Made by a program: the position numbers and the translations under genes | DNA from: Metabacillus fastidiosus NBRC 101226 | Lineage (GTDB): Bacteria > Bacillota > Bacilli > Bacillales > Bacillaceae | DNA: 64,000 bases | Assembly (NCBI RefSeq): GCF_001591625.1 | Contig: NZ_BCVG01000003.1 | Span: 55,118-119,117, forward strand | Direction of reading: 5' to 3' | The notes under the pieces: model-generated | Told to the model about the DNA's origin: nothing | What the model saw: only the letters and a program-made list of their open reading frames with translations | Database searches by the model: none | Part shown: in pieces, positions 6,467 to 19,193 of the stretch | Layout of the letters: each line of letters begins with the position of its first letter | Position numbering within the stretch: the stretch's first letter is position 1

Positions 6467-8602
6467 TTATTTATTTGCAAACCCTCCAGGCTCAAAAGCT
6501 CCTGCGTTTATCTCACCAACTCCCCCAAGGTGTCCAAATTTGGCATTTATTTCTGTTGGCACAAGTTGCATAGTAACTCCATCATTTAACTCATGCCATG
6601 TTAATTGATTTTTCACTCGATATTTTTCTATGTCTTTTGCTGTAATTCTACCAGATTCCATTCCAAATTGGTGGGCCAATTCTGGTGAATTATTAAGTTG
6701 ACTTGCTAAGCCTTCATTTGCTTGCTCAAAATTCAGACCTCTAGCAGCATTTCCTTTAGACCCTTTTCCTCCAAACATATAATCAATCTCTATTTGCGCT
6801 TTTGCTACAGGTGAAAAATCAGGAACTCCATTTTTATACTCAATTCCATTAATACCAGCTTCATTTAAGATTTTCTGTAACTTAGGATCTGGTGGTGGTT
6901 TTAGAGTACATAAAGACTCACCTCTAATCCCTTCGAAAACAACCGTTAAATTTGTTTCTGCAGGTGTTTGATTAATTCTTGCTTCATATGAACTAGCAAA
7001 TTCAGTTTGATCAAAGGCAGGTGGAATATCACTTTCATTACTATCCAAAGCACGGTCACTCCTACCATCATCAACCCGCGAACTAGAACCCCCACTATCA
7101 GCCCTCTGAAAGAAATCCTTCAACCTCGTAACATCAGCATCATCCATCATTCCATCAGCAAGCACGAGTTGTTCCCTTGGCATTCCGATCGGGATTTTTA
7201 TATCCCCTATTTTCTTTACAGCTCCTTCGATACGGGAGACTGCTTGTTGAATATTGGATACTGCTGTTTCTCTCAGATTTATCAGTTTTCTGTTCGTCGC
7301 TCTACCCATATCCTTCAGAATCGCTTGACCCTTCTGAATCTGCTGCTGGACGTATTCCTTGCTGTATGGAAGGTTAGGTACTCCTTTATCGATAATTCTT
7401 GCGGCTCCTGCTGTTCCGCCGATCATGAGGCCTGTCATTAAGCCTTGCTGTTTCTGTTCTTCTGTCAGCTCATTGCCGAACATATCTTTTCCGGTGAAGT
7501 ATTCTCCGAAACCGTTGGCAGCTACTAGACCATATAAGCCCATTTCGCTTTTTTCTAGAATAGAGAAGGCTTTTGGTGTTTTATAAGCCTGAAGAGCGTG
7601 GGTAGCGGCATTGACTCCTTTTGCGGTTTTATATAGGGCATGCCCTGCCTTTACGCCCCTTCCTACCCATCCGACAACCGGAATGTAGCCTGCTATAGCC
7701 ATCCCGCCTGCAGCTATCCGTTCGGCTTCTGACAGCTTTTCTTTCGTGACTGGGTCGACTCCTTCTGCTGCCCTTCTCATATCATTGTAGCCGGTCACTT
7801 CTGCTACAATAGTAGAGCCTGTATCAAGAACTTTTTTATACCACGGTCTGTTTTCCTTTTCCTCTATTTCTTTTATCAATTTTCTCTCTTCAGCCTGTTC
7901 TTCTTTATAGTTAATATAATCGAGTGACTGCTGTTTTAATTCATCCTGCAGCTGATAGATTTCACTCTTTTCATAGGCTTTGGAATCAAAATTAATCGGG
8001 GAGACTTCTCCTCCCTGTGCCGTTGCCTGTAATAGCGCACTAAATAAAGTACTGATATTTGCTTCATGCTGTTCCGTTATGGCATATTCTGTTTGCAGCC
8101 GGGTATCGAGAAGATCAACTTGGTTAACTGTTTCTTTCATCTCTTTCTCTGCTTCTCCGATATGATTCTCAAATGTTTCTTTTGAAAAAGCTTCTAAAAC
8201 AATAATATCCTGAATTCGCTCAAAGATCTTTTTCAAATCATCATGCTGTGCGTTCACCATTTTTTCTGAGGAAGTAATTCCATTCGCTACGTTCTGTTCC
8301 AGAAATGGGACTGTTACAACTGTCTCACCGTGCAAATCCACATCTTCCATCGTTCCTGATATTTCGCTTAAAAAGGTAATCTGCATATCAAAGAATGAGT
8401 CCCAGGCATCGGCTACATCCACTTGTGCTTGATAGAAGCCCTTAATCGCTTCTGCACCTTTTCCTTGAAATTCGGACATCTTAACGATTTCATTAAACTC
8501 TTTTTTTAATGCTTCCATCTGTTTTTTCGTTTCTTCGTATTGGCTCTTACGTTTTGACATTGTGGCTAATAATGCTTTTGCATCGTATATCTTATTATTC
8601 AT
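6467..8602 (-). CDS. LXG-domain type VII-secreted polymorphic toxin with HNH-type nuclease tip
   Basis: 711 residues. Residues 1-200 form the helical LXG domain that directs export by the Firmicute type VII (Ess/Yuk) system. Residues 265-325 are a pre-toxin TG domain (EVTGYNDMRRAAEGVDP, then GYIPVVGWVGRGVKAG). Residues 380-512 are a low-complexity linker shared with the orphan cassette. Residues 515-711 are the toxic tip, with LTWHELNDGVTMQLVP (W669-H670-E671) and H691 in KFGHLGG. This resembles the WHH/LHH branch of HNH/endonuclease VII-like toxins, here with WHE. It should cut nucleic acid in rival cells of related strains. Two small helical export partners precede it and an immunity gene follows. 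Confidence 0.88.
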   Translation of the reverse strand: MNNKIYDAKALLATMSKRKSQYEETKKQMEALKKEFNEIVKMSEFQGKGAEAIKGFYQAQVDVADAWDSFFDMQITFLSEISGTMEDVDLHGETVVTVPFLEQNVANGITSSEKMVNAQHDDLKKIFERIQDIIVLEAFSKETFENHIGEAEKEMKETVNQVDLLDTRLQTEYAITEQHEANISTLFSALLQATAQGGEVSPINFDSKAYEKSEIYQLQDELKQQSLDYINYKEEQAEERKLIKEIEEKENRPWYKKVLDTGSTIVAEVTGYNDMRRAAEGVDPVTKEKLSEAERIAAGGMAIAGYIPVVGWVGRGVKAGHALYKTAKGVNAATHALQAYKTPKAFSILEKSEMGLYGLVAANGFGEYFTGKDMFGNELTEEQKQQGLMTGLMIGGTAGAARIIDKGVPNLPYSKEYVQQQIQKGQAILKDMGRATNRKLINLRETAVSNIQQAVSRIEGAVKKIGDIKIPIGMPREQLVLADGMMDDADVTRLKDFFQRADSGGSSSRVDDGRSDRALDSNESDIPPAFDQTEFASSYEARINQTPAETNLTVVFEGIRGESLCTLKPPPDPKLQKILNEAGINGIEYKNGVPDFSPVAKAQIEIDYMFGGKGSKGNAARGLNFEQANEGLASQLNNSPELAHQFGMESGRITAKDIEKYRVKNQLTWHELNDGVTMQLVPTEINAKFGHLGGVGEINAGAFEPGGFANK
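7063..7467 (-). repeat. Homology arm shared with the orphan cassette (copy in LXG gene)
   Basis: About 405 bases matching 1948-2364, covering codons 379 to about 512 of the LXG toxin. The arm sits immediately before the toxic tip. Confidence 0.9.
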
Positions 8603-8619
8603 TATAAAGCCCTTTCCCG

Positions 8620-8886
8620 TTATTTTCTAACAATTGCTTCATCTTGTTCTTTTAATAGATTAATATTGGCATATGTGTCCTCTAAATTTTTCTGTATGAT
8701 TGAGGTATATTGAATAAACAAGGAATTTAGTTTTTTTTCACGATCAAGCCATGTCTTCGTAAATTCCAAACTATTATTTTTCAGCAAATCTCCTGGAGGC
8801 TGTTCCAAAATGAGAGAATCAAGAGCTTTTTTTATATCATTAAGTTTCTTGGTCACTTCCTCATAATTTAATTTAATCGTTGTCAT
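8620..8886 (-). CDS. DUF5344 (YwqI-like) LXG partner protein
   Basis: 88 residues, entirely helical, starting MTTIKLNYEEVTKKLNDIKK. It matches the YwqI/DUF5344 type found between a DUF5082 gene and an LXG toxin gene in B. subtilis (ywqH-ywqI-ywqJ). Such small WXG100-like proteins bind the LXG domain and are needed for its export. The start overlaps the upstream stop by four bases, and the ribosome binding site AGGGAGAG lies inside the upstream gene, so the two are translationally coupled. Confidence 0.8.
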   Translation of the reverse strand: MTTIKLNYEEVTKKLNDIKKALDSLILEQPPGDLLKNNSLEFTKTWLDREKKLNSLFIQYTSIIQKNLEDTYANINLLKEQDEAIVRK

Positions 8887-9314
8887 TTCGACAGCTCTCC
8901 CTTTATATAATTTATTGTATTTCCTATTTCTTCAAAGGCTTCTTCTCCTTTTGATAATAGTTTTTCCGCTCCATGTGCAGCTGCACTTAATCCATTTAAG
9001 ACACTTTTTTGAGCATTTAAAGATGTAATAAGCATTTCGATAGCATTTACGTACTCATCATAATCATTTTCCGTAATTTCCTTTATTTCCTTATATGCAT
9101 CCTTACGGGACCCTTGAAAGGTTTTGGCTCTATTTCCCTTCCATGCATCTTCTAACTCCGGTTTTAAAATATTTTCTATCTCGGTCAAGCTCGTTTTTTG
9201 TTCGTCTATAATTTCCGTTTTTGCTTTTTCCAGCTGGTTGATTTTTTCTTCAATACTTGCGGACATATTTGAGAGATTTGAGGATATTTCTCCTAAAGTG
9301 TTAGAAAAGTCCAT
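8883..9314 (-). CDS. DUF5082 (YwqH-like) LXG partner protein
   Basis: About 143 residues of coiled helices. The central PELEDAWKGNRAKTF and YDEYVNAIEML segments are typical of YwqH/DUF5082. It is the first gene of the LXG operon and is thought to act as a targeting partner for the toxin at the type VII apparatus. Two starts are possible. The ATG at 9314 has a GGTGG site at good spacing, while the ATG at 9323 has none, so 9314 is preferred. No membrane components of the secretion system lie in the window. I see no clear promoter in 9315-9590. Confidence 0.8.
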   Translation of the reverse strand: MDFSNTLGEISSNLSNMSASIEEKINQLEKAKTEIIDEQKTSLTEIENILKPELEDAWKGNRAKTFQGSRKDAYKEIKEITENDYDEYVNAIEMLITSLNAQKSVLNGLSAAAHGAEKLLSKGEEAFEEIGNTINYIKGELSK

Positions 9315-9589
9315 TTCCACCATCCTAATTAAAAGTGTTCAATTAATTGCTTCCATATTTTAGAGTTTAAAATATAAATGGGGACAGATAAATAGGATGA
9401 ATTTACCTTTTAATAATTTTCTATTAGAGGATTAAAAAAGACAAAATATTACTTTTAATAACTAAAGACCTAACAAAAGCAAACCTAAAGAACTAAGAAA
9501 AGAAATTCTTATCAAGTAAGCCCTATACTTTTTTGAATAATTTTAGCGGGAAAACGGTTTAAATGAAGAATAATAGGGAGATATAACTA

Positions 9590-9620
9590 AAAAAAGAACT
9601 GCTGAATTTTTCAGCAGTTC
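9590..9620 (-). terminator. Terminator of the glycolytic operon
   Basis: Perfect 11-bp stem GAACTGCTGAA / TTCAGCAGTTC (9596-9620) followed by T7 on the minus strand, 10 bases after the eno stop. Confidence 0.9.
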
Positions 9621-9630
9621 CTTTCTTTTA

Positions 9631-10926
<1,296 letters not shown>

Positions 10927-11003
10927 TTATTCTCTCCTTTTGTTTTAAAAGATAATATTATTCATTTCCTCTTTCCTTTCGCGCGTTAAGGAATGGAAGA
11001 AAA

Positions 11004-13293
<2,290 letters not shown>

Positions 13294-13333
13294 TTACACC
13301 ATCCTTAAAGCACATAAAATATTATGTGATCAA

Positions 13334-14518
13334 TTATTTATCATTTAGTGCTGTAACACCTGGAAGTTCTTTACCTTCCATAAACTCTAATGATGCACCG
13401 CCGCCAGTTGAAATATGGTCCATCTTATCAGCAAGATTGAATTTTTCAACAGCTGCAGCAGAATCTCCGCCGCCAATTACTGTGTATGTATCTTTCGCTT
13501 CTGCAAGAGCTTGTGCTACTGCTTTTGTTCCATTTGCAAAAGTGTCTAATTCGAATACACCCATTGGTCCATTCCAAATAACTAGTTTAGAATTTTTAAT
13601 GACATCTGCATAAATTTCACGAGTTTTCGGACCTGCATCAAGACCTTCCCAATCACTTGGAATTTGATCTATTGATACGATTTGTGTATTAGCATCATTT
13701 GAGAAATCATCTCCGACAACGATATCAACAGGCATGTAGAAGTTAACACCGTTTGCTTTTGCTTTTTCCATAAATGATTTTGCTAAATCGATTTTATCTT
13801 CTTCTAAAAGTGATTTACCAACGCCATGGCCTAACGCTTTAATAAATGTGTAAGCTAAACCGCCGCCAATAATTAAGTTATCTACTTTTTCAAGAAGGCT
13901 TTCAATAACATCGATTTTGTCTTTTACTTTTGCACCGCCGATAATAGCAGTAAATGGACGATCTGGATTTGATAATGCTTTTCCAAGCACTTCAAGCTCT
14001 TTCTCCATTAAGAATCCTGCAACAGCCGGTAAGTACTGTGCGATACCTGCAGTTGAAGCATGTGCACGGTGTGCTGCGCCAAATGCGTCATTCACATACA
14101 CATCTGCAAGATCTGCAAATGCTTTTGCAAGTTCTGCATCATTTTTCTCTTCTCCAGCATAGAAACGTACGTTTTCAAGTAAAAGAACATCACCGTTTTG
14201 CAGTTTTTCAATCTCCGCTTTTACAGTGTCACCGTATGCTTCATTTGTTTTAACAACAGTTTTTCCTAAAAGCTCTTGAAGGCGTGCCGCAACTGCGTCC
14301 AGTCTAAGCTCCTCTACTACTTGTCCTTTAGGACGTCCTAAGTGACTTGCTAAAAGTACTTTTGCTCCCTGCTCCGTTAAATATTGAATTGTTGGCAATG
14401 CCGCACGAATTCTTGTATCATCTGTAACTTTGCCATCTTTCATTGGAACATTAAAGTCAACGCGGCAAAAAACCACTTTACCTTTTACATCAATGTCCTT
14501 GACAGATTTTTTGTTCAT
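13334..14518 (-). CDS. pgk: Phosphoglycerate kinase
   Basis: 394 residues, the standard monomeric length. It transfers the acyl phosphate of 1,3-bisphosphoglycerate to ADP. Motifs: [10 protein letters not shown] and [10 protein letters not shown] near the N-terminus, [21 protein letters not shown] and GGGDSAAAV. It follows gapA after a 129-base gap that holds a hairpin (14557-14593). That hairpin probably lets gapA message exceed the downstream message. Confidence 0.98.
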   Translation of the reverse strand: MNKKSVKDIDVKGKVVFCRVDFNVPMKDGKVTDDTRIRAALPTIQYLTEQGAKVLLASHLGRPKGQVVEELRLDAVAARLQELLGKTVVKTNEAYGDTVKAEIEKLQNGDVLLLENVRFYAGEEKNDAELAKAFADLADVYVNDAFGAAHRAHASTAGIAQYLPAVAGFLMEKELEVLGKALSNPDRPFTAIIGGAKVKDKIDVIESLLEKVDNLIIGGGLAYTFIKALGHGVGKSLLEEDKIDLAKSFMEKAKANGVNFYMPVDIVVGDDFSNDANTQIVSIDQIPSDWEGLDAGPKTREIYADVIKNSKLVIWNGPMGVFELDTFANGTKAVAQALAEAKDTYTVIGGGDSAAAVEKFNLADKMDHISTGGGASLEFMEGKELPGVTALNDK

Positions 14519-14556
14519 ACTTTCATCCCCCTCCTGAAATAGTGCTAACCTGCATT

Positions 14557-14593
14557 AAAAAAGGGGAATGAGGATACTCCTCTTTCCCCTTTT
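14557..14593 (-). terminator. Partial terminator or stabilising hairpin between gapA and pgk
   Basis: Minus-strand AAAAGGGGAA pairs with TTCCCCTTTT, with an inner GAGGA/TCCTC stem, then TTTTAATG. In B. subtilis the gapA message is far more abundant than the downstream genes through processing and partial termination; this hairpin would do the same. Confidence 0.65.
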
Positions 14594-14647
14594 CGCTTAC
14601 ATTATAGCGTTAATACTGCCTCGTTCCAAGCATTAAAAGAATAATTC

Positions 14648-15655
14648 TTATAATCCTTTAGAAGCGATGTAATCACAAAGATCAACTACACGGTTAGAGT
14701 AGCCGCTCTCGTTATCGTACCAAGAGATAACTTTCACCATTTGACCTTCCATTACCATTGTTGATAATGCGTCAATTGTTGAAGAGTTTGTGTTACCGTT
14801 ATAGTCACGAGAAACTAATGGCTCTTCGCTGTAGCCAAGAATTCCTTTTAATTCGCCTTCAGCAGCTTCTTTTAATACTGCGTTAACTTCTTCAAGAGTA
14901 ACTTCTTTATCTAACTCAGCAACTAAGTCAACTAAAGAAACGTTTGGAGTTGGTACACGCATTGCTCCACCGTTTAATTTACCTTTTAATTCAGGTAATA
15001 CTAGAGATACTGCTTTAGCAGCTCCTGTTGAAGTTGGGATAATATTTTCAGCCGCTGCACGAGCACGACGGTAGTCTTTATGTGGTAAATCAAGAATTTG
15101 CTGATCGTTTGTGTATGAGTGAATTGTTGTCATCATACCGCGTTTAATACCGAATTTATCGTTTAATACTTTCGCAAATGGCGCTAAGCAGTTAGTAGTA
15201 CATGATGCATTTGAGATAACATCGTGGCTAGCTGCATCGTATTTATCTTCGTTAACACCCATAACGATTGTAATATCTTCATCAGTAGCAGGAGCAGAGA
15301 TAATAACTTTTTTAGCACCAGCTTCTAAATGTTTTGCTGCATCAGCACGTTTTGTGAAGAAACCAGTTGATTCAACAACGATTTCAGCACCAAGCTCACC
15401 CCAAGTTAATTTAGAAGGATCGCGCTCTGCTGATACTTGAATTGTTTTACCGTCAACAACAAGATTGTTTCCGTCAACAGAAATCTCGATGTCTAAATTG
15501 CCATGTACAGAATCATATTTTAAAAGATGTGCTAACATGTTCGCATCCGTTAAATCATTAACTGCAACAACTTCAACGTTTGGATTGTTTAATGCTGCAC
15601 GAAATACATTACGTCCGATACGACCGAAACCGTTAATACCAATTTTTACTGCCAT
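14648..15655 (-). CDS. gapA: Glyceraldehyde-3-phosphate dehydrogenase (NAD, glycolytic)
   Basis: 335 residues. It oxidises glyceraldehyde 3-phosphate to 1,3-bisphosphoglycerate. The Rossmann start is [20 protein letters not shown], the catalytic cysteine lies in [12 protein letters not shown], and the C-terminus has [16 protein letters not shown]. It sits directly behind cggR, which marks it as the glycolytic GapA rather than the gluconeogenic GapB. A GGAGG site precedes the ATG, and a small stem-loop at 15731-15745 lies in the cggR-gapA gap. Confidence 0.98.
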   Translation of the reverse strand: MAVKIGINGFGRIGRNVFRAALNNPNVEVVAVNDLTDANMLAHLLKYDSVHGNLDIEISVDGNNLVVDGKTIQVSAERDPSKLTWGELGAEIVVESTGFFTKRADAAKHLEAGAKKVIISAPATDEDITIVMGVNEDKYDAASHDVISNASCTTNCLAPFAKVLNDKFGIKRGMMTTIHSYTNDQQILDLPHKDYRRARAAAENIIPTSTGAAKAVSLVLPELKGKLNGGAMRVPTPNVSLVDLVAELDKEVTLEEVNAVLKEAAEGELKGILGYSEEPLVSRDYNGNTNSSTIDALSTMVMEGQMVKVISWYDNESGYSNRVVDLCDYIASKGL

Positions 15656-15730
15656 GATTCATTTCCTCCTTAGAATCGTTTCAAAAGCATGATTTTAGTT
15701 CGCTTTTGAGTAAGATTATTTTAAATTCAT

Positions 15731-15745
15731 GGAGCAGTATGCTCC
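15731..15745 (-). promoter_or_regulatory. Stem-loop in the cggR-gapA spacer (candidate mRNA processing element)
   Basis: GGAGCA-GTA-TGCTCC is a perfect small hairpin 76 bases upstream of gapA. In B. subtilis the cggR-gapA transcript is cut near the cggR end and a stem-loop then protects the gapA mRNA. The position matches; the function is inferred. Confidence 0.4.
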
Positions 15746-15761
15746 TTTATAATTAGGGACA

Positions 15762-16784
15762 TTAAAATGCCCTTATTAACTCTTTTGCCGCACCTTCATC
15801 AGTAATTAACACTGAGTCCACTGCTTGTTTCATATACGCTCTGATCGCTTTCGCCTTTGATGCTCCGCCTGCAACCGCAATAACATGAGGAATGCTTCTT
15901 ATATCTTCAAGCTGAATGCCTACAGTCTGCACTTTATGCACTACTTCGCCTTCTTCGTTAAAGTAATATCCGAATGCTTCAGCTACAGCTTTTCCTTCTT
16001 CAATCTTCTTAAAATCTTCGGCAGGAGTTCTACGGCGTCTCGCCATTGTTCTAGCGTCTCCAATTCCATATATAACCATACTTGAAGATTTAACAGTTGC
16101 AAGAAGTTCTTTAATAGACGGCTCCTCAATGATTGATTGATAGGCTTCTCTGCTAAGCTGGTCCGGCACATGCAATAATCGATAGTTTCCCATCGCACGT
16201 CCAGCCATTTTTGCGCATATCGTATTTGCTTGATTTTCCACATTTTCCGCCAGACCGCCGCGCGCCGGAACGAACATTAACTCACGATTTTTCGAATCCG
16301 GAGTCATCATTTCAGCAACCGCTGCGAGCGTAGTCCCGCCAGTAACAGCGACGATATTTTTTGCTGCAAGCCGGCTCTTTATACATGTGACACAAGCTCT
16401 GCCCATTTCTTTTTTTACCCATGGAGACAAATCACTATCCCCCGAAACAACGATGACTTCGTCTAAGTTAAACTTCTCCTTTAATGTATTTTCCAGAAAG
16501 GCTAATCCTAAAACATCCGGCATCATTTCTTCAAGATCCTTTAATAATGATGTCCCATCTTCTGTTAATGTCATACCTGAAGTTCTGATATCAATAAGAT
16601 TTTGGTCTTTTAGAAATAGAACTTCATTTCTTAATATGCGTTCGGTAATGCCTAAGCTGTTCGCTAAACTTCTTCTACCAATAGGCTGCATTAATCTTAT
16701 GTATCTTAGAATCTCATACCGCTTCTGCATAACATTTAAAAGATCGGGTAATAATTTGCTCTGTACATCTAATAATGATCTCAT
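15762..16784 (-). CDS. cggR: Central glycolytic genes repressor CggR
   Basis: 340 residues, as in B. subtilis. It has an N-terminal winged-helix segment (IGRRSLANSLGITERILRNE) and a C-terminal SorC/DeoR-type sugar-phosphate sensor domain (VAVTGGTTLAAVAEMM, MVIYGIGDARTMARRR, VAVAGGASKAKAIRA). CggR represses its own operon until fructose-1,6-bisphosphate binds. It is the promoter-proximal gene, and a matching operator lies at 16812-16849 just upstream, so autoregulation is well supported. Confidence 0.97.
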   Translation of the reverse strand: MRSLLDVQSKLLPDLLNVMQKRYEILRYIRLMQPIGRRSLANSLGITERILRNEVLFLKDQNLIDIRTSGMTLTEDGTSLLKDLEEMMPDVLGLAFLENTLKEKFNLDEVIVVSGDSDLSPWVKKEMGRACVTCIKSRLAAKNIVAVTGGTTLAAVAEMMTPDSKNRELMFVPARGGLAENVENQANTICAKMAGRAMGNYRLLHVPDQLSREAYQSIIEEPSIKELLATVKSSSMVIYGIGDARTMARRRRTPAEDFKKIEEGKAVAEAFGYYFNEEGEVVHKVQTVGIQLEDIRSIPHVIAVAGGASKAKAIRAYMKQAVDSVLITDEGAAKELIRAF

Positions 16785-16811
16785 TGCTACTTTCCTTTCA
16801 TGAGCTCAGAT

Positions 16812-16849
16812 GGACTTAAATAGTCCCACTGTGACTTATTATGTCCCAC
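16812..16849 (-). promoter_or_regulatory. CggR operator (tandem GGGAC...GTC half-operators)
   Basis: The minus strand shows GGGAC-N7-GTC-N5-GGGAC-N7-GTCC, the two-arm direct repeat known for the B. subtilis cggR operator. It lies 28 bases upstream of the cggR start, downstream of the likely promoter. Confidence 0.8.
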
Positions 16850-16879
16850 CGACTCATAAAGAAAACCCGTCAGTCGACG

Positions 16880-16909
16880 AGCATATAAAGATGTGATCAT
16901 GCCCGTAAA
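16880..16909 (-). promoter_or_regulatory. Possible sigma-A promoter of the cggR operon
   Basis: TTTACG (16904-16909), 18-base spacer, TATGCT (16880-16885) on the minus strand. It would place the operator just downstream of the transcription start, the known arrangement. Both boxes are imperfect. Confidence 0.35.
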
Positions 16910-16965
16910 TCGATTTATCTCGCTATCATCTCCGAAAGTTCGACAAACTTCAATTTCTCAAGCAT

Positions 16966-17004
16966 AAAAAAACACCTTGCTTACGTCTTATTTTAGCAGG
17001 GTGT
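16966..17004 (-). terminator. Terminator of the sigL operon
   Basis: Stem ACACCTTGCT / AGCAGGGTGT (one G-T pair), followed by T7 on the minus strand, 10 bases beyond the glutaredoxin-like gene. Confidence 0.8.
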
Positions 17005-17014
17005 GTCGTCATAT

Positions 17015-17275
17015 TCAAGAATTGTTTTCTTGACAATTCTCAATTATCTGTTTTTTTATTTTATCTTCCTCTAAAATACCGTATGAAATCACTTCTTCAT
17101 TAACTGTCACTACGGGAATCATTATTTGATATAACTCTAATAGTTTGTCGTCTTTATAAATATCAAAAACTTCAATTTCAAAAGGGATTTCCCTTTGCAA
17201 AGATTTTATTACATTCAGCCCATCATCACATAATGGACAATTCTCTTTAGAAAAAAATTTTACTTTTATACTCAT
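17015..17275 (-). CDS. Glutaredoxin-family thiol-disulfide protein
   Basis: 86 residues with a CPLC redox motif near the N-terminus (FFSKENCPLCDDGL) and the cis-proline strand MIPVVTVN. This is a thioredoxin fold of the glutaredoxin-like (YruB/DUF836) type. It probably reduces disulfides or works as a small electron carrier; the substrate is unknown. An in-frame GTG at 17284 exists, but the AAAGGTGA site lies before the ATG at 17275. It follows rpoN by five bases, so it is the second gene of that operon. Confidence 0.75.
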   Translation of the reverse strand: MSIKVKFFSKENCPLCDDGLNVIKSLQREIPFEIEVFDIYKDDKLLELYQIMIPVVTVNEEVISYGILEEDKIKKQIIENCQENNS

Positions 17276-17280
17276 TAAAG

Positions 17281-18600
17281 TCACCTTTCATATTCTTTCC
17301 TTTTTACAGATGAAGCTATATTCAATGCTGCGCGGTATTTAGCAACCGTTCTTCTCGATATATTTATACGATAATCATTTTGCAGGAGATTTGCAATTTT
17401 CTGGTCCGAAAGCGGGGAATTCTTATTTTCATGTAAAATAAGCTCTGCAATTCTCTCCTTTACTGTAGCAGATGAGATATTCTGCTCATTTTTTGGATCA
17501 ATATTTGTAGAAAAGAAAAATTTCATTTCAACTAACCCCTGAGGTGTTTGCACATATTTATCTTTAATCGCACGGCTGACAGTGGACTCATGAATTTGCA
17601 GAGACTTTGCAACATCTTTTAATGTGAGCGGTTTCAAAAAAGCTTTTCCTTTTTTGAAAAATGCCATTTGCTTATACGCTATTACCTTCATTACTTTTAA
17701 CATCGTTTCTTTCCGCTGTTGCAAAGATTTTTCAAGCCATTTGCATTGCTGAATTTTCCTTGATACGTACGATTTGAATTCTTTATCAATTGTTTTATTT
17801 ATGTACTGTTTATAATCAGACGAAATTTTCACTTCCGGTGTCATCTCATCATGATAATAAATGTGTAATTCATCATCATTTATACGAATAGACATATCCG
17901 GTCTCACATATGTCGTATCTGTGTTTTCATATTTTAATCCCGGTCTTGGGTCCAGCATCTTTATTTGATCATGAATGTCCTGTATTTCATTTAAGCTTAT
18001 GTTCAATTTTCCTGAAAGCTGTTTCCATGACCTTTTTGCAAAGAGCTCAAAATAATGTGTGATTATCTCCTCAGCCATCATATTTCTCGCCTGCAGCCTT
18101 CTTAACTGTAATAAAATACATTCCTGTAAAGACCTTGCCCCAACTCCTGCCGGTTCCAAGCTTTGCAGGACTAGCAGCTGTCTTCCCAAGAATTTCTCCG
18201 GCACATTGATGTTTTCAGCTAATTGTGAAATATCTTCCTGCAAATAGCCATTTGAATCAAGACCATGAATTAATAAAAACAGGCACCTCTTCTCTTTTGG
18301 GCTTAATTTCATATCGACGAGCTGGCTGCGAAGATGCTGTTCCAAGCTGATATTTTCTTTCGAAACATTTTCAATTAAAAAGCTGCCTGCTCCGTTTATT
18401 TCCCGATTGGACTGTTTCGTCATTTTATTCGAAAAAGCTGTCTCCTTTACTTCTATAAGCGGATTATCCATAGCAATATCCTGAATATATGAGGCTAATT
18501 CTGCTGAAGAATATTGAAGTAAAGCAATTGCTTGTCTTATTTCCTGTGTCATATTCAATGTTAAAGACTGTTCTTGAACGATGCCAATTCTCATATCCAT
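17281..18600 (-). CDS. sigL: RNA polymerase sigma-54 factor (SigL)
   Basis: 439 residues from the ATG at 18600, which has the site GGGGGAAG. The frame stays open upstream to 18897, but that extension is not family-like and has no ribosome binding site. Region I is glutamine-rich (QEQSLTLNMTQEIRQAIALL). The core-binding domain follows, then the helix-turn-helix (SLQIHESTVSRAIKDKY) and the C-terminal RpoN box SRRTVAKYR near residue 420. It directs transcription from -24/-12 promoters with enhancer-binding activators. Synteny with B. subtilis sigL near cggR agrees. Confidence 0.95.
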   Translation of the reverse strand: MDMRIGIVQEQSLTLNMTQEIRQAIALLQYSSAELASYIQDIAMDNPLIEVKETAFSNKMTKQSNREINGAGSFLIENVSKENISLEQHLRSQLVDMKLSPKEKRCLFLLIHGLDSNGYLQEDISQLAENINVPEKFLGRQLLVLQSLEPAGVGARSLQECILLQLRRLQARNMMAEEIITHYFELFAKRSWKQLSGKLNISLNEIQDIHDQIKMLDPRPGLKYENTDTTYVRPDMSIRINDDELHIYYHDEMTPEVKISSDYKQYINKTIDKEFKSYVSRKIQQCKWLEKSLQQRKETMLKVMKVIAYKQMAFFKKGKAFLKPLTLKDVAKSLQIHESTVSRAIKDKYVQTPQGLVEMKFFFSTNIDPKNEQNISSATVKERIAELILHENKNSPLSDQKIANLLQNDYRINISRRTVAKYRAALNIASSVKRKEYER

Positions 18601-18938
18601 TTTACTTCCCCCTATTGAACAATTTTCACCAAATAATTCCCATATAAAGATAACGATTGTTGAGGAGGGACTCTTAAACATTATCTTTATTGTATTATTA
18701 GTTAATTGATTCATATGAGGATAATTCGACAAAGATACCATCAATTGTAAGATTTTTAAATAATATTTTATATTCTCAGCTTCAAACATATAAATCTGAT
18801 CGTATCCTATCTTTTTTATCTCTTTCAGAATCTCGTCCACCCTTAATTGCGGGTAAAATTTTTTATTTATGAAACGAGGATCAGACTTGAAATCCACTAA
18901 TATATAAGATATAATTAAAAATGCTGAATTTAATAATT

Positions 18939-19014
18939 GCGCTCGTAGCTCAGTTGGATAGAGCGGTGGTTTCCGGTACCACGTCTGCCGGGGGTTCGAA
19001 TCCCTCCGAGCGCG
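18939..19014 (+). tRNA. tRNA-Arg (anticodon CCG)
   Basis: Complete cloverleaf: acceptor GCGCTCG/CGAGCGC, D arm GCTC/GAGC, anticodon stem GTGGT/ACCAC with loop TTCCGGT giving CCG, and T arm GGGGG/CCCTC with TTCGAAT. The discriminator base is G. CCA is not encoded. A single isolated tRNA reading CGG. Confidence 0.95.
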
Positions 19015-19022
19015 CTAATGCA

Positions 19023-19053
19023 AAAAAGCAAGGATCGATTCCTTGCTTTTTTC
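19023..19053 (+). terminator. Terminator after tRNA-Arg
   Basis: AGCAAGGA / TCCTTGCT hairpin flanked by A6 and T6. It lies nine bases after the tRNA and could work in both directions. Confidence 0.85.
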
Positions 19054-19193
19054 TTTTCCCCTCTTTATTACTCCAACGCCCAGAAATACTTTCCAGCTCT
19101 CTAATCATATATATGAATCTCCACCATTTTCCTTTTCAAACACAAAAGGAGAAACTTGGATATTCTCATTTTTAAATGATTAGGAGGATCCTG

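Noticed and set aside
1..9400. Prophage or integrative element
   Set aside because: No integrase, att-like direct repeats, tRNA junction or phage structural genes are seen; content is toxin-immunity only.
18601..18897. In-frame N-terminal extension of sigL by 99 codons
   Set aside because: It is not sigma-54-like, has no ribosome binding site at its head, and the internal ATG at 18600 has a strong site and gives the family length.
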